Part shown: positions 46,316-52,285 of the stretch, piece by piece
How positions within the stretch are numbered: the stretch's first letter is position 1
How the letters are laid out: the number at the start of each line of letters is the position of its first letter
Assembly (NCBI GenBank): GCA_020722745.1
Contig: DYKF01000001.1
Span: 1-52,285 of the forward strand
Direction: 5' to 3'
DNA from: Caldithrix sp.
Lineage (GTDB): Bacteria; Spirochaetota; Leptospiria; Turneriellales; Turneriellaceae
DNA: 52,285 nucleotides
The notes under the pieces: generated by a model
Seen by the model: the letters and a program-made list of their open reading frames with translations, nothing else
Told to the model about the DNA's origin: nothing
The model's database searches: none
Program-made: the position numbers and the translations under genes

Positions 46316-47070
46316 CCAAATCTTCCTGTTATATAATTTTCTGTAAATTCTTTCGCTGGCCTTGTAAACAGACGATTCGTGGGGGCATGCTCTACCACTC
46401 TGCCTTCGTAAAGAAAAACCGTATAATCTGACAAGCGCGCTGCCTGCTGCATATTTTGAGTGATCAGCAAAATTGTCATATGTTCTTTTAAATCGAGCAA
46501 AAGCTCTTCAATAATCTGAACGCTGAAATAGTCGAGGGCAGCTGTAGGCTCATTGAGAAGAAGTATGGAGGGCTGGAGTGCAAGTACTCTTGCCAGGCCA
46601 AGTCTCTGTCGGGCCGAAGGCTTTAGAGAAATGGCGGGAATCTGTAACTGGTCAATGTACTCCTTCCAGAGACTAGTTTTTCGAAGAACATCTTCGAGCA
46701 GGTTTTCTCGCTCACTTTTTTCTGTTCCCGCATACTCCATGGCCAGTTCAATATTCTTGCGTATGCTGAAGGGAAAGGGTGCAGAATCGGGAAACAGCAT
46801 GGCTGCATACTGCCTCAAGCGGGAAAGAGAAATATGCGGAGAATGAATATCACCTAACTGGTCCATGATAATTTTTCCGGTGTAGGTAACGGGCATAAAT
46901 GCCTCGTTCATGCGATTTATGCATTGAAGCAATTCTGATTTGCCACTACCCGTGGGCCCAATAATGGCTGTGATCGATTTATCGGGTATTTCGAGATCGA
47001 TAGAGTCAAGAATCTTTGTATTTCTGGATAGAAGAGTCAGCTCTTCTATTTTGATTTTTATATCATCCAT
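46312..47070 (-). CDS. pstB: PstB-like ABC ATPase with degenerate catalytic motifs
   Basis: 252 residues, aligning end to end with E. coli PstB, including the family-specific NMQQAARLSDYTVFLYEG and the ending PAKEFTENYITGRFG. Walker A GPTGSGKS (38-45) is intact. The Q-loop FQ is FP (P94), the signature LSGGQ is LKPSA (149-153), Walker B LLLDEP is LLLNEP (N173; catalytic E174 kept), and the H-loop THN is TQN (Q205). The A-loop tyrosine is also missing. It may bind ATP but hydrolyse it poorly or not at all. A perfect AAGGAGG precedes the ATG, so it is well translated. It overlaps pstA by eight bases (ATGGATGA) and phoU by four. Confidence 0.9.
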   Translation of the reverse strand: MDDIKIKIEELTLLSRNTKILDSIDLEIPDKSITAIIGPTGSGKSELLQCINRMNEAFMPVTYTGKIIMDQLGDIHSPHISLSRLRQYAAMLFPDSAPFPFSIRKNIELAMEYAGTEKSERENLLEDVLRKTSLWKEYIDQLQIPAISLKPSARQRLGLARVLALQPSILLLNEPTAALDYFSVQIIEELLLDLKEHMTILLITQNMQQAARLSDYTVFLYEGRVVEHAPTNRLFTRPAKEFTENYITGRFG

Positions 47071-47845
47071 TTTGGGGTTTCCCTCCTTGCATGTTACCCA
47101 TGACAGATATTAGAAAAGACATAAAACTTAAGCCGGCCGTCAGCAAAAGCAGGAGGAGAGCCGTGTAAAAGGCAGGATCTCCAGAGAAAATTTCTGAAAA
47201 CAAATGCAGGGAAAGTGGACCCTGGCTGGTTTTTTTATGAAAAGAGTATAAAAATAAAAAAGGAGCGGTTTCACCCGATACTCTCGCCATGGAATACAGA
47301 GTTGCCTGGGCAAGCTGCCTTACAGAGGTCCGCGAAAGAAGAAAAATAAAATCGTGTGGGGCTAATCCCAAAACCAGCGACTCTCTATAAAGCTCACGCA
47401 ATGCCTGTAGCAAAATTTCGTAATACTCGGCGTAAAGGTGCACAAAAAAAACAAGAAAGAAGATTCCGCCAACGGAGGCTTCTATGGGTATATGTATGGC
47501 AAGAAAGCTGGAGCCAAGCGCCATGGCAGCCAGCGCAAAAAAGATGCCCGGCAGAGATTGGGCATAGGTAACCAGATTTACTGTCTTTTTCCATGGTTTA
47601 TAGGCGATAAGATTGGCAGATACCCCGGATAAAGACAAAGGAACAGCAAGAAAAACTGAGAGTGTCAAGTAACCCAATGTCTGGAACAGCGATTGGGCCG
47701 GAAAACTCTGTTCCGCCGGCGATTGACCTGACAACGCAGAATAGAATATGGCAAGAATGAGAATGAGCAGGGGGAACAATCCGGCAAGGCTTATAACAGC
47801 AGCGATTAGTCCAATGCGTCCGGATAGTCTGTCAGGAAAGTTCAT
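47063..47845 (-). CDS. pstA: Phosphate ABC transporter permease PstA-like
   Basis: 260 residues from the ATG at 47845, which has GGAG six bases upstream; another Met four codons earlier has none. Six transmembrane helices are apparent. The PstA-specific ARVSGETAPFLF (compare ARIAGETAPLLF in E. coli), including its Arg and Glu, is conserved. The cytoplasmic EAA loop that contacts PstB is diverged (RESLVLGLAPHD where E. coli has REAAYALG), in step with the altered ATPase. It overlaps pstC by 14 bases. Confidence 0.85.
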   Translation of the reverse strand: MNFPDRLSGRIGLIAAVISLAGLFPLLILILAIFYSALSGQSPAEQSFPAQSLFQTLGYLTLSVFLAVPLSLSGVSANLIAYKPWKKTVNLVTYAQSLPGIFFALAAMALGSSFLAIHIPIEASVGGIFFLVFFVHLYAEYYEILLQALRELYRESLVLGLAPHDFIFLLSRTSVRQLAQATLYSMARVSGETAPFLFLYSFHKKTSQGPLSLHLFSEIFSGDPAFYTALLLLLLTAGLSFMSFLISVMGNMQGGKPQNG

Positions 47846-48635
47846 GCTCTTCTCCATTTACTGTATGAAAGATCGCCTCAAAATGTCTCGACAGGAAAAA
47901 AGAAGCAAGGGAGAGGAGCAGCAGTATGATTCCTGCAAAATACCCCTTTCCGGTTTCTGCGAGTATAAGAACGGAAATATGAGCAGGCAATGGGATAAGA
48001 TTGTGATTTTGAGAAAGGGCGGCAAACAGAAAAAAAACGATCATGGACTCTCCAGCCACCAACGCAAAACTGCTGAAGAAGACAGACAGAGAGGCGGGGA
48101 GAAACAATGGATAGCTAACCCGAAGTCCTGCCACCCAGTCTGAGCCTATCGCAATTGTGTCCCTGCGAAGTGAAGCTGGAATTTTCTGGAAAAAGTACAG
48201 CAATCGAATTGTCATTTGGGGCAAAGTAAAACCGGCAAGAAATAACACGGATAATGCAGCCGAAAAGACTGGACCTTTGTGTGGAAACAGAGGCAGAACG
48301 AAAGTTATGGCAGCAAAGGCCAGCAGCACTCCAGGCACAGCGCGAGCGGAATATATGATTCCATAGAAGAAATCTGCGACCGGCTTTTCCAGGAGATCCG
48401 TAATCAAGATAGAAAGCGAGAAAGCGAAAGGAAATGCAACGAGTAGGGCCAGAAAGGTAATGGCAGCAGAAGCGAGAAGCATGGACAGTACAGAAAGGAT
48501 GTATCCCGTTCCGGAACGATAAGTAAACGCAGCCCCGCCAATCAACAGGGCGGAGAGAAGCAGAACAAGACTGAGCGAGAATAGAATTACAATTCCCGCT
48601 TTCCCCGTTGTTCTTTTGATCCAGATTGGTGACAT
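47832..48635 (-). CDS. pstC: Phosphate ABC transporter permease PstC-like
   Basis: 267 residues, near the short end for PstC. Six hydrophobic helices are visible. ARAVPGVLLAFAAI and LPQMTIRLLYFFQKIPASLRRDTIAIG (EAA region, given in part) match the family. The segment LVAGESMIVFF corresponds to GRALGETMAV of E. coli PstC; the Glu is retained but the preceding Arg is replaced. No pstS gene lies upstream: the gene starts inside the divergent aat start region, so the phosphate-binding protein must be elsewhere or absent. The start codon overlaps that of aat on the other strand. Confidence 0.83.
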   Translation of the reverse strand: MSPIWIKRTTGKAGIVILFSLSLVLLLSALLIGGAAFTYRSGTGYILSVLSMLLASAAITFLALLVAFPFAFSLSILITDLLEKPVADFFYGIIYSARAVPGVLLAFAAITFVLPLFPHKGPVFSAALSVLFLAGFTLPQMTIRLLYFFQKIPASLRRDTIAIGSDWVAGLRVSYPLFLPASLSVFFSSFALVAGESMIVFFLFAALSQNHNLIPLPAHISVLILAETGKGYFAGIILLLLSLASFFLSRHFEAIFHTVNGEEHELS

Positions 48636-48645
48636 GACCGGTCAT
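48634..48645. promoter_or_regulatory. 12-bp palindrome at the pstC/aat divergent start codons
   Basis: ATGACCGGTCAT is a perfect palindrome and begins with the aat start codon; the pstC start (48635-48633) overlaps its edge, so both genes start within one CATG. A dyad here could be an operator affecting both genes or simply reflect codon constraints. No -10 or -35 of quality is visible on either side. Confidence 0.3.
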
Positions 48646-49398
48646 AGTTCAGCTTTCCACTTTTTTCGCAAGCAAAAAGCAATTCATGAAACGAATTCTG
48701 CCTGGCGTTTCCCCGATCCAGAAACGACAGATTCCGATGGATTTCTCGGCGCAGGTGCCGACCTTGAACCGGCTACATTGCTCCATGCCTACTCGCTTGG
48801 AATTTTTCCCTGGTTTCAATCTGGTTCACCGCTCTGGTTTTCTCCGCCTCGGAGATTCATTATCCTTCCCGAAAACTTTAGAATTCCGCGAACCGTGCAG
48901 AAACAAATCAAACGAAACCAGTGGCAAACCAGTCTGGATAAAAATTTTAGCAGAGTAATGGAGGAATGTTCGGAGCGAAAGGAGGGCACCTGGATTAATC
49001 CTGCTATGAAAACGGGATATTCAGCTCTCCATGAGCATGGATATGCTCATTCTCTCGAAGTATACGACAACGGAAAATTGATTGGAGGAATATATGGAGT
49101 ATCTCTGGGTAGAATGTTTGCAGCAGAGTCCATGTTTTACAGAGAATCGGGAGCTTCCCAGTTTGCTCTCGTGCAACTGGCGACATATTTATTCGACAGA
49201 GGATTTCATTTTATCGATGCTCAGGTTTATTCTGAACATGTAGCTCGATTTGGTGGAATAGAGATTCCACGCGAAAATTTTCTACAACTGCTTAACCGGA
49301 GTCTTCGCGAGCCAACTTGTTTAGGGAGATGGCTGTGGAATAACTCCATAGATGGATTGTTTCCACAATCACGGGGGAAGGATTTAACAACTCTGTAA
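48634..49398 (+). CDS. aat: Leucyl/phenylalanyl-tRNA--protein transferase
   Basis: 254 residues from the ATG at 48634 (a TTG six codons earlier is possible). Attaches Leu or Phe from tRNA to N-terminal Arg or Lys of proteins, marking them for ClpAP through the N-degron pathway. Family motifs: FLGAGADLEPATLLHAYSLG, FPWFQ, LWFSPPRRF, TWINPAMKTGYSALHEHGYAHS, GGIYGVSLGRMFAAESMF and FIDAQVYSEHVARFGG. The N-terminal 15 residues are extra compared with most members. It is divergent from the Pst operon and followed by a 115-base gap with no strong signal before purC. Confidence 0.95.
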   Translation: MTGHSSAFHFFRKQKAIHETNSAWRFPDPETTDSDGFLGAGADLEPATLLHAYSLGIFPWFQSGSPLWFSPPRRFIILPENFRIPRTVQKQIKRNQWQTSLDKNFSRVMEECSERKEGTWINPAMKTGYSALHEHGYAHSLEVYDNGKLIGGIYGVSLGRMFAAESMFYRESGASQFALVQLATYLFDRGFHFIDAQVYSEHVARFGGIEIPRENFLQLLNRSLREPTCLGRWLWNNSIDGLFPQSRGKDLTTL

Positions 49399-49513
49399 GA
49401 ATGACTGTAGCCGCTCTGGCTATCCTTATTTTCTGCCGGCAAAAAAGTCCCCCGCGCGCAGCGCCATAGCAAAAAAGAATTTTTCGCTTAGAGAGGCTTC
49501 TGCGCTTTGTCCC

Positions 49514-50368
49514 ATGGAACAATATCCTGTATACAGGGGAAAAGTCAGAAATGTATACGATCTGGGAGACCAACTTCTCCTGGTAGCATCCGATCGTTTT
49601 TCTGCTTTTGATGTAGTTTTTCAAGAACGGATTCCTGGGAAAGGAAAAATCCTCACAGAAATTGCAGCCCACTGGTTTACCATACTTCCCATTCCCAGCC
49701 ATTTTATTTCCGTTCATCCGGCAGATTTTCCAGAGCAGTTTCGCAATGCTGATTTTGAAGGGCGGTCCATGCTCGTTCAGAAGGCCAAAAGAATTGATTA
49801 TGAGTGCGTCGTGCGCGGTGCTTTAATGGGTTCGGGCTACAAAGAATACGCAAGCTCAGGCACGCTTGCCGGTAGTCCTTTGCCAGCGGGAATTCGCCAG
49901 GGAGAGCTCTTGTCCAATCCAGTCTTTACCCCGGCCCGCAAAAATGACATGGGGCACGACGAAAACATTTCGATAGTGCAAATGGAAAAAGAGGCGGGAA
50001 GAGAGCTTACCCAAAAACTTGCATCGCTTTCCATTGAACTTTTTCAATTTGCTGCACAAAGGCTCGCTACCGAGGGAATTATTCTTCTCGATACAAAATT
50101 TGAATTTGGATGGATTGGAGAGGAAATAATTCTTATTGATGAAGTGCTCACTCCTGATTCTTCCCGCTTTGCTTTTAAGAACGATTACGAAAAAGCAATC
50201 CAACAAGGGCAGCAAATTCCTACACTCGATAAACAGGTTGTTCGCGATTATCTGGAATCTATAGCCTGGGATAAAAATCCACCCCCACCACCTCTGCCAA
50301 AAGAAATCGTTGACAGACTCATGGCTCGCTATGAAACGATGAAGGAGAAAATACTATGCATTACTTAG
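49514..50368 (+). CDS. purC: SAICAR synthetase PurC
   Basis: 284 residues. Joins aspartate to CAIR in purine synthesis, an ATP-dependent step. Motifs: YRGKVRNVYDLGDQLLLVASDRFSAFD (N-terminal, read in two parts), IDYECVVRGALMGSGYKEY, and LLDTKFEFGW with LIDEVLTPDSSRF. The start is the first Met before the conserved YRGKVRNVY. No Shine-Dalgarno lies at the usual distance; GAGAGG is 16 bases off. It begins a purC-purS-purQ operon with a 13-base overlap into purS. Confidence 0.96.
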   Translation: MEQYPVYRGKVRNVYDLGDQLLLVASDRFSAFDVVFQERIPGKGKILTEIAAHWFTILPIPSHFISVHPADFPEQFRNADFEGRSMLVQKAKRIDYECVVRGALMGSGYKEYASSGTLAGSPLPAGIRQGELLSNPVFTPARKNDMGHDENISIVQMEKEAGRELTQKLASLSIELFQFAAQRLATEGIILLDTKFEFGWIGEEIILIDEVLTPDSSRFAFKNDYEKAIQQGQQIPTLDKQVVRDYLESIAWDKNPPPPPLPKEIVDRLMARYETMKEKILCIT

Positions 50369-50607
50369 GAACAGCAACTGTCAAATTTAAACAATCCGTC
50401 TTGGAACCCCAGGGAAAGGCTATCCAGCTTTCTCTGCACGAAAACGGCTACAAAGGCATAGATCTTGTCCGCGTGGGAAAACATATCGAAGTAACACTCC
50501 AAGCAGAGAGCATAGAAGAAGCCCGCTCCAAAATGGAGCAGATAGCAGAAGAACTTCTGTACAATCCCGTTATGGAAGTATGTGAAATCCACGTGGAGCC
50601 ACGCTAA
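50356..50607 (+). CDS. purS: FGAM synthase subunit PurS
   Basis: 83 residues, the normal size. Small dimeric subunit that bridges PurL and PurQ in the three-part formylglycinamidine ribonucleotide synthase. The pattern ATVKFKQSVLEPQGKAIQ, GYKGIDLVRVGKHIEV and ELLYNPVMEVCEIHVE matches PurS along its length. AAGGAG precedes the ATG inside the purC end. purQ follows directly with no gap. Its presence means PurL elsewhere in the genome should be the short form. Confidence 0.95.
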   Translation: MHYLGTATVKFKQSVLEPQGKAIQLSLHENGYKGIDLVRVGKHIEVTLQAESIEEARSKMEQIAEELLYNPVMEVCEIHVEPR

Positions 50608-51264
50608 ATGAAAGCAGGCATTCTGACATTTCCGGGCAGTAATTGTGATAAAGACCTTGGCAGTGTGCTGCGGGAATTCTATGGCATCGAAGTAGAGTAT
50701 CTGTGGCATACATCTGCCTTTGCTGTCGAACATGATTTGTATTTTGTTCCAGGTGGTTTTTCGTATGGCGACTATCTTCGCAGCGGGGCCATGGCAGCTA
50801 AGGCGCCATCGCTTAAATCATTGCGGGAAGCATCTGAAAAAGGACGCGTCATTACGGGAATTTGCAACGGTTTCCAGATATTAACAGAAGCCCATTTGCT
50901 CCCTGGCGCTCTTATACGCAATCATTCTTTAAAGCATATTTGCGAATGGGTAGATCTGAAAGGAAAGGGGGAGTTTTCGTTTTTGCCAGAGGACTTTGCT
51001 CTTCCTGTTTCCCATTCAGAAGGAAATTATCTGATCGACCCCGATGGCTTACGATCTCTGGAAGAGAACCAGCAGATTATTCTTCGCTATCGCAACAACC
51101 CCAATGGATCGGTTGCCGATATTGCCGGCATACAAAGCGCGAATGGTAGAATTATTGGCCTTATGCCGCATCCCGAACGAGCCTTTTTTCCCACGATGGA
51201 TTACAGTCAGTCCCTTCCCATTCCCGGGAAGACATTTCTGGACAGAATTATTGCACGGGTGTAA
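50608..51264 (+). CDS. purQ: FGAM synthase glutaminase subunit PurQ
   Basis: 218 residues. Class I glutamine amidotransferase that supplies ammonia to PurL. FPGSNCD is at 8-14. The nucleophile elbow GICNGFQ places Cys at 86. The catalytic His-Glu pair is in LMPHPERAFFP near residue 193. GGAG lies nine bases before the start. The stop overlaps the rsgA start by one base (TAATG), placing a ribosome-assembly gene in the purine operon. Confidence 0.96.
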   Translation: MKAGILTFPGSNCDKDLGSVLREFYGIEVEYLWHTSAFAVEHDLYFVPGGFSYGDYLRSGAMAAKAPSLKSLREASEKGRVITGICNGFQILTEAHLLPGALIRNHSLKHICEWVDLKGKGEFSFLPEDFALPVSHSEGNYLIDPDGLRSLEENQQIILRYRNNPNGSVADIAGIQSANGRIIGLMPHPERAFFPTMDYSQSLPIPGKTFLDRIIARV

Positions 51265-52220
51265 TGCCAACAGGAACAATTACCGGGGTTTTTGGTGCCT
51301 ACTTTCATCTTAGATCCCAGGATGGTTTCTACCTCGCTAAACCGGGAGGCAGGCTTCGCCTCAAAGGAACTAAAGAGAATAGGGGTCATTTGCTGGCCAT
51401 TGGCCTCTCTGTAGAATTTGAACCACTGGTGCATACTGGGGCCGGAGAGATGAACGCAATCATTACGGATGTTCATCCTCCTGTTAATCTGGTTAGAAGA
51501 TCTTCCGTCGATAGAATACAGACTCTGGGAGCCAATCTCGACTCTGTGGCCATTATATCTACCTTCGCGGAGCCTGGATTTAATTCGGGGTTTATTGACA
51601 GAGTCTTGGTGGAAGCAGAAGACAATTCGATTCCCTTTTATCTCATTATCAATAAATACGACTTGTTAAATAAGATACCTGACAGCGACAAATCTTCCAT
51701 GGAAGAAAAAATTTCCGTTTATGAATCTCTTGGGCTTACTATTTTTCGTGAGTCCTTCCGCGAAAGAGTCTCTCCAGAATTGAAAAATCTTTTAGCAAAT
51801 AAAAGAACCCTCTTGCTTGGCCAATCCGGAGTTGGAAAAAGCACTTTGTTGAACCTGCTTAGCGGCAGGGCTGTGATGCAAACACAGGAAATTGGTTACG
51901 CATCCAAAGGCCGCCATACTACTACCAATCCCGTTCTGCTGGAAGCAGAAAATAATGCTTGGATTATTGACATGCCGGGAGTACGAGAATTTGGACTATT
52001 GCATTGCAGTGAATCGTGCCTGCGCGCAGGATTTCGCGAGTTCAAAGATCTGGAATGCCGGTTTGACAACTGTACCCACACGCATGAACCCGGCTGCTCT
52101 GTACGTGAGGCAGTAGAAGAGGGCAGGATTGCAGGCTTTCGCTACGAATCCTATTTATCGATTCGAGAAAGTCTGGCGGAAAAATATAAACCGAGGCGGG
52201 GAGATTACAGAAATCTTTGA
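51264..52220 (+). CDS. rsgA: Ribosome small-subunit GTPase RsgA
   Basis: 318 residues. Circularly permuted GTPase that checks late 30S assembly. An OB fold (about 5-70) is followed by the permuted G-domain: G4 NKYD (130-133), G1 GQSGVGKS (186-193) and G3 DMPG (236-239). The C-terminal zinc domain has C265, C270, H272 and C278 (CRFDNCTHTHEPGC). All motifs are intact. The ribosome-binding site is weak, consistent with coupling to purQ by TAATG. Confidence 0.96.
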   Translation: MPTGTITGVFGAYFHLRSQDGFYLAKPGGRLRLKGTKENRGHLLAIGLSVEFEPLVHTGAGEMNAIITDVHPPVNLVRRSSVDRIQTLGANLDSVAIISTFAEPGFNSGFIDRVLVEAEDNSIPFYLIINKYDLLNKIPDSDKSSMEEKISVYESLGLTIFRESFRERVSPELKNLLANKRTLLLGQSGVGKSTLLNLLSGRAVMQTQEIGYASKGRHTTTNPVLLEAENNAWIIDMPGVREFGLLHCSESCLRAGFREFKDLECRFDNCTHTHEPGCSVREAVEEGRIAGFRYESYLSIRESLAEKYKPRRGDYRNL

Positions 52221-52285
52221 TGAGTTGCCGACTGTTGCCGATTCTGGAGAAGGCTCATTGCGCGTATATTTTCTCTCGGAATTCC
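52220..52285 (+). CDS. Start of a further gene, cut by the window edge
   Basis: An ATG overlaps the rsgA stop by one base (TGATG), the same coupling seen between other genes here, and 22 codons stay open to the end of the window (MSCRLLPILEKAHCAYIFSR and two more). Too little is present to name a product. Confidence 0.4.
   Translation, partial: MSCRLLPILEKAHCAYIFSRNS

Noticed and set aside
48115-48645. 176-codon open frame on the minus strand
   Set aside because: It lies almost entirely over pstC in another frame. The pstC frame encodes the recognisable permease with transmembrane helices, so this is a shadow.

Overview
The window is a densely packed stretch of housekeeping chromosome from a Gram-negative (diderm) bacterium. 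Evidence for an outer membrane is a lipobox lipoprotein, two secreted proteins rich in beta-barrel-like strands, and a very long secreted TPR protein. MurE carries the DNPR motif typical of meso-diaminopimelate-adding enzymes, which argues against ornithine-type spirochaetes such as Treponema and Borrelia. With the SpoIIE-type phosphatase, the many TPRs and the PurS/PurQ arrangement, a spirochaete of the Leptospira branch is my best guess. This is inference and was not tested by any search. There are no insertion sequences, prophage, CRISPR arrays or rRNA genes.

Layout. 1-245: a chain of hairpins ending in a terminator-like stem. 246-4098 (+): alpha-glucan phosphorylase and a radical-SAM-like protein. 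4099-4542: no recognisable gene. 16766 down to 4510 (-): one long unidirectional run, from a degenerate NtrC-type regulator through rsmD, a secreted DUF3352-like protein, a PP2C/SpoIIE phosphatase, ligA, trpA, pepA, mtnP and queG to two tRNA-Met genes (initiator and elongator). 16893-29393 (+): alternative sigma factor, a membrane protein with a CXXCH motif, topA-xerC-hslV-hslU, then an envelope cluster of a TPR protein and three secreted proteins. 39473 down to 29385 (-): thiC-aspS-SirB1-like, then a lipoprotein-ftsQ-ftsA-ftsZ division operon with its own near-consensus promoter, followed by comEC. 39602-44807 (+): rimI-acs-murE-murF. 48635 down to 44795 (-): pstC-pstA-pstB-phoU and a metallo-beta-lactamase-fold protein. 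48634-52285 (+): aat, then purC-purS-purQ-rsgA and the start of another gene.

Genes are tightly coupled. Neighbouring start and stop codons repeatedly overlap by 1, 4 or 8 nt, so most blocks look like translationally coupled operons. Two of the three convergent junctions overlap inside the coding sequences.

The most unusual content is: (1) a PstB-like ATPase with an intact Walker A but substitutions at the Q-loop, signature, Walker B and H-loop, in a Pst operon with no PstS in view; (2) an NtrC-family regulator that has lost Walker A, the GAFTGA loop and the Walker B acidic pair but keeps its Fis-type DNA-binding helix; (3) an uncharacterised four-gene envelope cluster; (4) a division operon whose promoter predicts an almost leaderless mRNA; and (5) an initiator tRNA gene with a C1xC72 mismatch in place of the usual C1xA72.
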